Shown: piece after piece, positions 14,876-22,338 of the stretch
Numbering within the stretch: position 1 is the stretch's first letter
How the letters are laid out: every line of letters starts with the position of its first letter
Source of the DNA: DAOTTX01 sp034437515
GTDB lineage: Bacteria; Chloroflexota; Anaerolineae; Aggregatilineales; Phototrophicaceae
Assembly: GCA_034437515.1 (NCBI GenBank)
Contig: DAOTTX010000012.1
Span: 1-36,745 of the forward strand
Direction: 5' to 3'
DNA length: 36,745 bases
Position numbers and translations under genes: made by a program
Notes under the pieces: generated by a model
What the model saw: only the letters and a program-made list of their open reading frames with translations
Told to the model about the DNA's origin: nothing
Database searches by the model: none

Positions 14876-16045
14876 TTGACGACACAGGTCAGTGTGGGAC
14901 TTAACAATCACGATGATGCGATCACCTGCGGGCGCGAGGCCGCCCATGCCGCGTTGGATCAATTGGGGCATGTGCCGGTCGCGCTGGCGTTGCTGTTCAC
15001 CTCGCACGAGCGCCCCGCGCAGGTGCTCAAAGGCGTAAACGCGGTGTTAGGTGATGTGCCGCTAATCGGTGCGACCTCTGCCGGGGAATACACGCACGAA
15101 GGCTACGTCGAAGGGGGCGCGGGGGTGATGCTCATTAGCACGACGGCGGCGCAGTTCCACCCGTTGACGTATCGCCGCCGTTGGTTCGGCAGGAGAAAGT
15201 TACTCGGTGACCTCACCGGGACGACGGAGGCAGGGTTGGGCAGTGTCTATAACCACCGGACGCTGATGTTGTTCCCCGACGATCAATCGATGAACCTGGA
15301 CGAAGTGGTCGATAAGGCGATGACGGAAACCGCTATGCTCTACGACATTCTCGGCGGGCCGGGGCCGACCATCCCCAAGCCGCCCCGCGCCCCGGCGGTT
15401 TTCTACAACAATAAGATGCTCAAGGCCGGTATGGTCGGTGCGGAAGTGTTGAGTCAACATCGTTTTGGCATCGCATTGGCGAACGGCTGGACGCCGGTCA
15501 GTGGGCCGTACCGTGTGACTAAAGTCGCTAAGCGTCAGATTGTGACCATCGACGGACGCCCGGCGCAGGAGGTCTATGAGGACTTTTTGTTCGAGCAGGG
15601 CATCCAAGACGTTGAAGACATCCCACGTGAACTGCTGCTTCGGCATCCAGTGGGGGTGTGTGGTGAGGGTGATTGTAAGGTCAGCGTGTTAATGGGCTTT
15701 GATGAGCGTGGTGCGCTGAACGTGACATCGCCGCCGCCGGAAAACGCGCTGATTCACATCCTGGGTACGCAGGCGGGCGCGATGATAACCGCCGCCCAAC
15801 GTGCCATCACCACCGCAGTCGATGGATTAGAGTTGCGGTCGCCTGCCGGGTTGTTATTCATCGATTGCATGTCTACGGCGATGGTGCTGGACGATGTTTA
15901 TACGCAGCAGCGCACCGCCGCACAGAACAGCATCGGTGATGTGCCGTTTCTCGGTTTTCGCAGTCATGGGGTGCTGGCACGCCTACAGGGACAGACCGCC
16001 GGGCACTATGAATGTTCTGTGGGGGCCTGCATCCTACCGGAGTAA
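14876..16045 (+). CDS. FIST-domain sensory protein
   Basis: 389 residues with the FIST N-terminal domain (about 20-225) and FIST C-terminal domain (about 230-375). Seen: LIGATSAGEY (about 61-70), typical of FIST-N, and VLMGFDERGALNVTSPPPEN plus LLFIDCMSTAM in FIST-C. No membrane segment or signal peptide, so it is cytoplasmic. The start is a TTG at 14876 with AAGGAG at 14862-14867, an optimal spacing; the next in-frame ATG would cut into the domain. Known: FIST domains are predicted ligand-binding sensors found alone or with kinases and chemoreceptors; ligands are thought to be small molecules such as amino acids. The histidine kinase starts two bases after the stop, so the FIST protein is probably the kinase's input partner. 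Confidence 0.9.
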   Translation: MTTQVSVGLNNHDDAITCGREAAHAALDQLGHVPVALALLFTSHERPAQVLKGVNAVLGDVPLIGATSAGEYTHEGYVEGGAGVMLISTTAAQFHPLTYRRRWFGRRKLLGDLTGTTEAGLGSVYNHRTLMLFPDDQSMNLDEVVDKAMTETAMLYDILGGPGPTIPKPPRAPAVFYNNKMLKAGMVGAEVLSQHRFGIALANGWTPVSGPYRVTKVAKRQIVTIDGRPAQEVYEDFLFEQGIQDVEDIPRELLLRHPVGVCGEGDCKVSVLMGFDERGALNVTSPPPENALIHILGTQAGAMITAAQRAITTAVDGLELRSPAGLLFIDCMSTAMVLDDVYTQQRTAAQNSIGDVPFLGFRSHGVLARLQGQTAGHYECSVGACILPE

Positions 16046-16047
16046 CC

Positions 16048-17370
16048 ATGACAGACGACTTCGCATACACCTTACTCGACGTGATGAATGCCGACACATT
16101 CACACAGACCACCCGGCGCGGCCTGCATGTGATGGTGACACACCTCCGACCTTCAGCGGCGGTACTGCTGTTGTGGGATGACGAACTCGACCGTTATACA
16201 GTTGGGGAAACGTGGTTGCCGGTGGAAGATCGCCGTGAGGCCGCGCAACTCCGGCGACGGGCGTTACATCTGGCGGGGCAGGCTTATGCTTATGATCCGC
16301 ACACCGCCCGTTGCATCGAGTCGGGCATGTTTTACCAACCGCTCAACCTCGCCAAAGCACATATCGGCGCGTATTTTTGCGAAGGGGTGGACGCCATGCC
16401 GGACACCACCGCCGACGATTACGCATTGATGCGCCGGTGTGTGACCAAAGCCCTGAGTGATTCCAGTCGTCTGCGGCAGGCCAACCGCGAACATACCGAA
16501 CTCGAAGCCGAACGCGCCCGTTTGGAAGAACTGTTGCAAGCGGTCGAGCAGCAACAGCACACCATCGACCGCTTGCTGACCCTCGAACGGCAGTTTTCCG
16601 CGTCGTTGGAAGCCGAGGTCGCCGAGCGCACCGAGGCACTGCAAGCGGCACAAAAACGTCTGTTGCAATCGGAAAAGCTCGCGGTGATCGGACAGTTGGC
16701 AAGTTCGCTAGCGCACGAGTTGAACAACCCGATGCAGGCTATTCAAAGTGGCCTCGGCCTGGTGATGGACGAAATCGCCGACGCTACATCACCGCATGTG
16801 CGGGAGGATCTACACATCGTACAAGCGGAACTCGAACGCATTCAGGGCATCTTTCGACAGATGCTCGATTTTTATCGTCCGGTCACGTATCAATCCGTGC
16901 CGCTGGATGTCAACGCGATCATCGATGGTGTGTATGTGTTGATGCGCAAACGCTTGCAGGAGTCGTCTGTGCGGTTGACGGTCGAACCTGCGCCCACACT
17001 GCCGCTGACCTGTGGCGATAGCAACCAGATCAAACAGGTATTGATTAACCTACTGCTCAACGCAGCAGAGGCGATGAACGGACAAGGCGGGCAGATCGTC
17101 ATCACCACCGAGGCCGACGACGACCGGGTACATTTGCATGTGCGCGACGATGGGCCGGGGATCGCAATCGCACATCAGGCGCAGCTTTTCGAGCCATTGT
17201 TCACCACCAAGACACGCGGCCTCGGCCTGGGATTGGCGATTTGCCGGGAGGTCGTGAACCGGCACAACGGACGTTTGACCGTCGAGAGTGCGCCGGGGCA
17301 GGGCGCGACATTCATATTAAGTTTACCAATACAGGAGGCCTGTGATGGCAGCGAAGATACTCGTCGTTGA
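16048..17370 (+). CDS. Soluble sensor histidine kinase
   Basis: 440 residues. Seen: an N-terminal region without membrane segments (1-140, possibly GAF-like but not clearly so), then a long coiled coil (about 140-215). The dimerisation/phosphoacceptor motif is SSLAHELNNPMQAI (His223). An HATPase domain has the N box LINLLLNAAEAM, G1 DDGPGI, F box FEPLFTTK and G2 GLGLGLAI. The NtrB-like HELNNPL variant of the H box is typical of cytoplasmic kinases. ATG 16048 is preferred over an upstream in-frame ATG (16012) because GGAG lies just before it. The C-terminus overlaps the response-regulator gene by 26 bases. With the FIST gene before and the regulator after, it forms a three-gene two-component unit. 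Confidence 0.93.
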   Translation: MTDDFAYTLLDVMNADTFTQTTRRGLHVMVTHLRPSAAVLLLWDDELDRYTVGETWLPVEDRREAAQLRRRALHLAGQAYAYDPHTARCIESGMFYQPLNLAKAHIGAYFCEGVDAMPDTTADDYALMRRCVTKALSDSSRLRQANREHTELEAERARLEELLQAVEQQQHTIDRLLTLERQFSASLEAEVAERTEALQAAQKRLLQSEKLAVIGQLASSLAHELNNPMQAIQSGLGLVMDEIADATSPHVREDLHIVQAELERIQGIFRQMLDFYRPVTYQSVPLDVNAIIDGVYVLMRKRLQESSVRLTVEPAPTLPLTCGDSNQIKQVLINLLLNAAEAMNGQGGQIVITTEADDDRVHLHVRDDGPGIAIAHQAQLFEPLFTTKTRGLGLGLAICREVVNRHNGRLTVESAPGQGATFILSLPIQEACDGSEDTRR

Positions 17371-18121
17371 TGATGAAAAGACCATCCGTAGTTTTATCGT
17401 CCGGGTGTTAGAACGTGCTGGATATACTGTCGAGAGCGCGGCGGACGGTCAAGAAGCGTTGGAGAAGTTGCACAGCGGCATTTTTGATCTGCTGTTGACT
17501 GATGTTCGGATGGATCGACTCGATGGTGTTGATCTGTTGCGGCAAGCGCGCAGCCGCTACCCCGACCTGGCGGCGATTTTGTTCACCGGGCACGCGACCG
17601 TGCCTTCGGCGGTGGAGGCGCTCCGGCGGGGCGCGTATGATTATCTGCTTAAGCCGGTGCGCAATGAGGATATTCTGCGGGTGGTGGCGGAGGCGCTCAA
17701 CGACCGGGAACGGGAACAACGCCGTGACCGCCTGGAAAACATCGCCGGGGAATTGATGCAGGTGATGGGGGAAGTACCGGCTCCGTCGAAAGAAGAACAA
17801 ACGAAAATCGAAATCGGTGATCTCTCGCTGAACACCGCCGCATACGTTGCGATGTTGCGTGACGAACGTCTTGACCTGACGCCGACCGAATTTCGTCTGT
17901 TGACCGAGCTTTCACGGTCGCCGGGGGCGGCATTGGGGTATGTACAGTTGGTGCAATCGGCCTGCGGTTATACCTGCACCCGGCAGGAGGCGCGGGAGAT
18001 CATCGGCACACATGTATTGAACTTACGCGGTAAGCTCGACATCAATGCGGATCATCCTTATTACGTTGAGTCGGTGCGGGGGGTTGGCTACCGGCTGGTG
18101 CCGCCGGACGAGCGCGGTTGA
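17345..18121 (+). CDS. OmpR-family response regulator
   Basis: 258 residues. Seen: a receiver domain with the acidic pocket VVDDE (Asp9, Asp10), phosphoacceptor Asp53 in LLLTDVRMD, Thr81 and Lys103. A helical linker of about 35 residues follows, then a winged-helix trans_reg_C domain (about 155-255) with DLTPTEFRLLTEL and the ending YYVESVRGVGYRLV. It should bind DNA when phosphorylated by the adjacent kinase. ATG 17345 has AGGAGG six bases upstream; the GTG at 17342 is too close. It overlaps the kinase gene by 26 bases. Targets are unknown; no obvious direct repeats stand out upstream of the FIST operon. Odd: the recognition-helix region contains CGYTCTRQEARE, with two cysteines unusual for the family. 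Confidence 0.95.
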   Translation: MAAKILVVDDEKTIRSFIVRVLERAGYTVESAADGQEALEKLHSGIFDLLLTDVRMDRLDGVDLLRQARSRYPDLAAILFTGHATVPSAVEALRRGAYDYLLKPVRNEDILRVVAEALNDREREQRRDRLENIAGELMQVMGEVPAPSKEEQTKIEIGDLSLNTAAYVAMLRDERLDLTPTEFRLLTELSRSPGAALGYVQLVQSACGYTCTRQEAREIIGTHVLNLRGKLDINADHPYYVESVRGVGYRLVPPDERG

Positions 18122-18228
18122 TTAGTTTGGCGAAATCGTTATCAAAATGAAACCTTATGGTTATGTCATCAGAACTTTCATTACAATACATAAAGAATAA
18201 GAAATAAGTAGCGTAAAGTAAAGATAAG

Positions 18229-19491
18229 ATGACCGATCTGATAGCGGTAGAAGACTATCAGGCACGTATAGCGGAACTCGAAGACGAACTTGACGAGATG
18301 ACGATGGCGCTTTCCCAGGCGTGGGATCAGTTGGTGCCGTTACTTCAAGATGCACCGGAGCAAAACACGCGAACGCAGGATGTTTTGCCGCTGCTGGAAG
18401 CGGTGAGTGCCGCAACTGAGACGGAAATGGCGGCGATTTATCTGCTGGAAAGCAACGATTTTTACATTGCGCCGATGTATATCGCGCTGCCGCTGGCACT
18501 GATGACCGCGCTACGGGGTCGCCTCACCCGTGCAAGTACAGAGCAGCCGATCTACCTGGAAAGCACCGAAGACACATTGCTGTACCGGACGGATTGGTTG
18601 TTCTTACCGTTGATCGTCGAGGGCGAGGCCGCCGGTGCCATCGGGGTCGGGGTTTCGAGTAACACCCGTGATTTCACCGCGCTTGATCTGCGTATCCTCA
18701 AGCGGATGGCGGAGCGTGTCGCCGGGCAGGTGGTCGCGGAGAAGCTGGCGCATAGCCGCGCACAGCAGGCCAGGCTGGCCCGTGAGCTTGAAATTGCGAA
18801 TACGATTCAACGGTCGATCCAACCGGCGATTATGCCGGCGACGGATGCGCTGGAAATTGCCGCTGTGTGGAACCCGGCGCGGCGGGTCGGCGGGGATGCG
18901 TGGGGCTGGGTGCTGCAACCGAACGAGACGTTATGCTGCTTCCTGCTTGATGTGGCGGGGAAGGGCTTACCGGCGGCACTGGCGGCGGTTTCGCTGCAAA
19001 CGGCAATCCGTATGGCGTTAGGGTTGGGGATGACGCCTGTCGAAGCATTGCAGACCGTCAACGCAGAGTTTTATGATGCCTATACCGCTACTGACCTGAT
19101 GGCGACCGCCTCCATCATTGCGATTGACTTGCATACGGGTGAGATGGCGCAGGCCAACGCAGGGCACCCGCCCACGCTCATCCGGCATTGTGGCGAGTGG
19201 ATACGTCTGGAAGCGACCGCGCCCCCGGTTGGTGTGCTGCCGGAACTCGACCTGGAGCCGCAGTCTGGGCGGCTCAGCGCGGATGATCTCGTCATTTTCT
19301 ACAGTGATGGTTTCAGTGAAATTGAGACGGAGCGCGGTTTATGGGGTGAGGAGGGCTTGTTATATGCCGTGACCGATGAGGTTAAAACGGCGGAAGCGGC
19401 CTTAGCGCACATCATCAGCGAGGCAGACGGCGTCCGGTTGACGCCGGATATTCACGACGATCAGACACTTGTAGTCATCCAATGGCATTGA
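18229..19491 (+). CDS. GAF-SpoIIE (PP2C-type) serine phosphatase, RsbU-like
   Basis: 420 residues. Seen: an N-terminal coiled coil (8-35), a GAF-like domain (about 45-175), a linking helix, and a SpoIIE/PP2C phosphatase domain (about 195-418). The metal sites are VGGD (Asp223), DVAGKG (Asp241), FYSDG (Asp360) and HDDQT (Asp410/411), so catalysis should be intact. Known: such RsbU/SpoIIE phosphatases dephosphorylate STAS-domain anti-sigma-factor antagonists and so release a sigma factor through an anti-sigma kinase. The next gene encodes an RsbW-like ATPase and overlaps or abuts this one. Odd: no STAS protein and no sigma factor are encoded here. The start ATG 18229 follows a 107-base gap with a TACAAT box (18182-18187) and a purine-rich leader. 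Confidence 0.93.
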   Translation: MTDLIAVEDYQARIAELEDELDEMTMALSQAWDQLVPLLQDAPEQNTRTQDVLPLLEAVSAATETEMAAIYLLESNDFYIAPMYIALPLALMTALRGRLTRASTEQPIYLESTEDTLLYRTDWLFLPLIVEGEAAGAIGVGVSSNTRDFTALDLRILKRMAERVAGQVVAEKLAHSRAQQARLARELEIANTIQRSIQPAIMPATDALEIAAVWNPARRVGGDAWGWVLQPNETLCCFLLDVAGKGLPAALAAVSLQTAIRMALGLGMTPVEALQTVNAEFYDAYTATDLMATASIIAIDLHTGEMAQANAGHPPTLIRHCGEWIRLEATAPPVGVLPELDLEPQSGRLSADDLVIFYSDGFSEIETERGLWGEEGLLYAVTDEVKTAEAALAHIISEADGVRLTPDIHDDQTLVVIQWH

Positions 19492-19499
19492 GGCAAACC

Positions 19500-19907
19500 A
19501 TGCGATACGAACAGCAGTTTGAGGCGACACTGGGGGCGGTTTCCGCATTTGTGCAGGCGTTGGAAATCGTGCTGGCGGAGGTCGCGCCCGAAGATTATCA
19601 GGCGATTGCGCTGGCAGTGCAGGAACTGTGCGTGAACATTGTCGAGCACGCCTATGACGGGGTCGTCGGTATGATCCAATTTGAGCTGACCGTTGATGAT
19701 AGTGAGCTTGTGATGACGTTCCGCGATCAAGCTCCGAATCACTACGTCCCGACCGAAGAAGTCACATCACCTGATCCGTTGGATTTGCCCGAAGGTGGAT
19801 GGGGTGTTTTCCTGATCTACCAGTTGGTTGACGAGGTTGATTACCAGGCACTTGATAAGTCGAATCGCTGGCGATTAGTGAAATATCTGGGGAGGAACAA
19901 ACGATGA
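19500..19907 (+). CDS. RsbW-like anti-sigma/serine kinase ATPase (HATPase_c_2)
   Basis: 135 residues, the size of RsbW/SpoIIAB proteins. Seen: an N box AVQELCVNIVEHAY (about 39-52), a G1-type FRDQAP and a G2-type GGWGVFLIYQLVDEVDY (about 98-114), matching the GHKL kinase fold. Start ATG 19500 is preferred: GAGG is six bases upstream, whereas ATG 19482 lies inside the preceding gene with no ribosome site. Known: RsbW kinases phosphorylate a STAS antagonist and sequester a sigma factor. Its position between an RsbU-like phosphatase and a receiver suggests a partner-switching module. The stop overlaps the ATG of the next gene (ATGA), so the two are translationally coupled. Confidence 0.9.
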   Translation: MRYEQQFEATLGAVSAFVQALEIVLAEVAPEDYQAIALAVQELCVNIVEHAYDGVVGMIQFELTVDDSELVMTFRDQAPNHYVPTEEVTSPDPLDLPEGGWGVFLIYQLVDEVDYQALDKSNRWRLVKYLGRNKR

Positions 19908-20266
19908 GTGCGAAAATTCTCGTCATTGACGATGAAAGTGTGACCCGGCGTCTGGTCACCCATGCGCTGAAGAAGGTGGACGTAGAAACCGTCGGTGCGG
20001 CGGATGCTGCCGAGGCCCTACGACTGGCAGAAGCACACGATTTCGCGCTGGCGCTGGTGGATATTAACTTGCCGGATATGGACGGCTTCACCCTCATCAA
20101 ACATCTAAAAGCCATCCCACATATGAATCAGGTGCCGATGCTGGTCTTTACGGCACGCAACAACGCTGATGATCGTATGCTGGCGACTGAAAGCGGCGCG
20201 ATAGGCTTTTTCTACAAGCCGTTCAGCACACAGGAATTGCGTGATCTGGTGACGGCGCATTTGTAA
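19904..20266 (+). CDS. Stand-alone receiver (CheY-like) protein
   Basis: 120 residues, a receiver domain only. Seen: acidic pocket VIDDES (Asp9, Asp10), phosphoacceptor Asp53 in LVDINLPD, Thr83 in VFTARNN, and Lys105 in FYKPF, all intact. There is no output domain. It overlaps the RsbW-like gene by four bases. Known: single-domain receivers act as phosphate sinks or as allosteric partners of phosphatases and kinases. Inferred: it may link the upstream histidine kinase to the phosphatase/ATPase pair, since no other cognate kinase is in the window. Confidence 0.95.
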   Translation: MSAKILVIDDESVTRRLVTHALKKVDVETVGAADAAEALRLAEAHDFALALVDINLPDMDGFTLIKHLKAIPHMNQVPMLVFTARNNADDRMLATESGAIGFFYKPFSTQELRDLVTAHL

Positions 20267-20269
20267 TTT

Positions 20270-20415
20270 GCCCCTCGCTCGTGTGGCAATACCGCCGAAG
20301 GCGGCACGGACGACCGATCCCCGGTCGTCCTTCGCATCGTCCCTCTACCCATGTGGGAACGGGACAGGCTGATCGCCGGTCAGACAGGGCAGACAGGGTG
20401 AGGGAGTGAAGGCCG
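20270..20415. repeat. Palindromic interspersed repeat between convergent genes
   Basis: It contains a perfect 9-bp hairpin with a five-base loop (20308-20316 with 20322-20330), a smaller CCGCC/GGCGG hairpin just before it, a CTGA...TCAG hairpin, and a short tandem repeat of GCAGACAGG. Its start (GCCCCTCGC) and end (GGGTGAGGGAG) are roughly inverted copies. This is the build of short non-coding palindromic repeats found at gene ends in many bacteria. The element near 2362-2450 is a likely degenerate relative. Confidence 0.55.
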
Positions 20416-20419
20416 TTTG

Positions 20420-22336
20420 CTAATCGCCGGTCGGTTGGGTTTCGACGGCTGCGGACTCTGTCGCGGTTTCATCGGTTTCATCACGGAACTGGCTCATGTA
20501 GAGGTCATAGTAAGCGCCGCCGTGTGCTAACAGCGTTTCGTGCGTCCCACGTTCGATGATTTCCCCGGCTTTGAGCATGACAACCTGCCCGGCATTGCGG
20601 ATGGTGCTCAAGCGATGGGCGATCACGAAACTGGTACGTCCTGCCATGAGTTTTTCAAACGCCGCTTGAATCACACGCTCGGTGCGGGTATCCACGCTGC
20701 TGGTCGCCTCATCGAGGATGAGAATGCGCGGGTTCATCAAGGCGACCCGTGCGATGGCGATCAACTGGCGTTGTCCCTGGCTCAAGCCGCCGCCGCGCTC
20801 ACCGAGGACGGTTTCGTACCCTTCCGGCAGACGCTCGATAAAGTCGTGCGCGGCGACCATCTTCGCGGCCTCGATCACTTCCTCGTCGGTGGCGTCCGGT
20901 CGCCCATAGCGGATGTTTTCCATCACCGAGATCGAGAACAGGAATGTGTCTTGCAGCACGATGCCGATCTGCTCACGCAGGGTGTCAGATTGTACGTCGC
21001 GCACATCGATGCCGTCGATCAACACCGCGCCTTGCTTCACGTCATAGAAGCGCGGGATCATGTTGATGATGGTGGTCTTGCCCGCGCCGGTCGGCCCGAC
21101 GATGGCGAAGCTCTGCCCGGTTTCGACGGTAAAATCCACGCCTTCGAGCACCGGCTCGCCTTCGACGTATTCCGCCCACACGTCCTTGAACTCGACGTGA
21201 CCGTTGATCTGTGGCATGGGTTGGGCGTCCGGCTTATCGACGATGTCCGGTTCCTCGTCCAGCAGACCGAAGATGCGCTCACCACCGGCGACACCACTCT
21301 GTACGTTCGTCCACAGGATGGCGATCTGCGCGACGGGTTGGTTTAACTGTTGGATGTAACCGATAAAGGCGAAGATCGTCCCGAATGAGATGATCGATGT
21401 GCCGAGCAGCGCGGTACTGTTCAGCGCGGAGAAGCCGCCGACCACGACGACCAACCCCAGCGCGACATAGTTCAACGCCTCAAGCGCAGGGTTCAAGGCA
21501 CTGGTGAACACCGCCGCCCGCACGTTGGCGGCGCGGTTAGCCTCATTGGAGCGTTCAAACTCGGCGATGCTCTGTTCTTCGCGGTTGAAGGCCTGCACCT
21601 CACGCGCCCCGGAGATGCTCTCTTGCAGGTCGGCGTTGACCGTGCCGATCTCCTTACGCGCTTTACGGAACGCCTTCCGTGCCTGGTTGGAGAAGAAGGC
21701 GGTCATGAAGATCATCACCGGCACAATCGTCAGGCTGATGAGCGCGTAGGGGATGTTGGCTTGTAGCATGGCCCCGATGATAAAGACAATCGTCAGTGAG
21801 CCGCGCACCACGTTAATCAGCGCGAAGTTGAACATCTGCTGCACGGTGTCCATATCGTTGGTGACGCGGCTCATCACATCACCGGCTTTTTTGCGGGCGA
21901 AGTATCCCATCGAGAGGCGATGAATGTGCAGCATCAGGTCACGGCGCAGGTTACGTAAGACATTCTGCCCGGCGTAGCGCATGGTGAAGAACGCCAACCC
22001 GACCATAAACGCATTGAGCAAGTACAGGCCAAGCAGCACCGCCGCCAACCCTAGCAGACCCTCAATGCGCTCACTGGCGGTGGCAGCGGGGTCAACATCG
22101 GTGTACCAGCATGACCCCGGTTGTGCGGCCTCCGGCGCAATATAACAGTCGATGGCCTGCCCGATGAGGTTCGGCCCCATCACAATCGTCCACGCGGAGA
22201 TCACGATGAAGGTCAGGACGAGCAGCAAGGTCAGCCAGTACTCACGGAAGTAAGCGGCGAAGCGCCGTAATGTCTTACTGACGTCATCTGGCTTTCTGAC
22301 CTCACGTTCTAATATGCGACGGCTACCATCAAGCAT
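20420..22336 (-). CDS. ABC exporter half-transporter, catalytically canonical subunit
   Basis: 638 residues: a type IV exporter membrane domain with six helices (about 30-330), then an ATPase domain. Seen: Walker A VGPTGAGKTT, signature LSQGQ, Walker B ILILDEATSSVD with the catalytic Glu, and switch His in IAHRLS. The Gly-to-Gln change in the signature (LSGGQ to LSQGQ) matters because it belongs to the composite site formed with its partner's degenerate Walker B. A membrane-domain insertion with two cysteines (SCWYTD...CYIAPE, roughly residues 65-85) faces outside. Start ATG at 22334-22336 has GAGGAGG upstream, two bases after the partner's stop. Known: such heterodimers export lipids or drugs (LmrCD, BmrCD, TM287/288 type). 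Substrate unknown. Confidence 0.95.
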   Translation of the reverse strand: MLDGSRRILEREVRKPDDVSKTLRRFAAYFREYWLTLLLVLTFIVISAWTIVMGPNLIGQAIDCYIAPEAAQPGSCWYTDVDPAATASERIEGLLGLAAVLLGLYLLNAFMVGLAFFTMRYAGQNVLRNLRRDLMLHIHRLSMGYFARKKAGDVMSRVTNDMDTVQQMFNFALINVVRGSLTIVFIIGAMLQANIPYALISLTIVPVMIFMTAFFSNQARKAFRKARKEIGTVNADLQESISGAREVQAFNREEQSIAEFERSNEANRAANVRAAVFTSALNPALEALNYVALGLVVVVGGFSALNSTALLGTSIISFGTIFAFIGYIQQLNQPVAQIAILWTNVQSGVAGGERIFGLLDEEPDIVDKPDAQPMPQINGHVEFKDVWAEYVEGEPVLEGVDFTVETGQSFAIVGPTGAGKTTIINMIPRFYDVKQGAVLIDGIDVRDVQSDTLREQIGIVLQDTFLFSISVMENIRYGRPDATDEEVIEAAKMVAAHDFIERLPEGYETVLGERGGGLSQGQRQLIAIARVALMNPRILILDEATSSVDTRTERVIQAAFEKLMAGRTSFVIAHRLSTIRNAGQVVMLKAGEIIERGTHETLLAHGGAYYDLYMSQFRDETDETATESAAVETQPTGD

Positions 22337-22338
22337 GG

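Noticed and set aside
20540..21346. 268-codon plus-strand frame
   Set aside because: It mirrors the ATPase domain of the ABC exporter; its composition (many His, Asp, Arg) is typical of a shadow frame.
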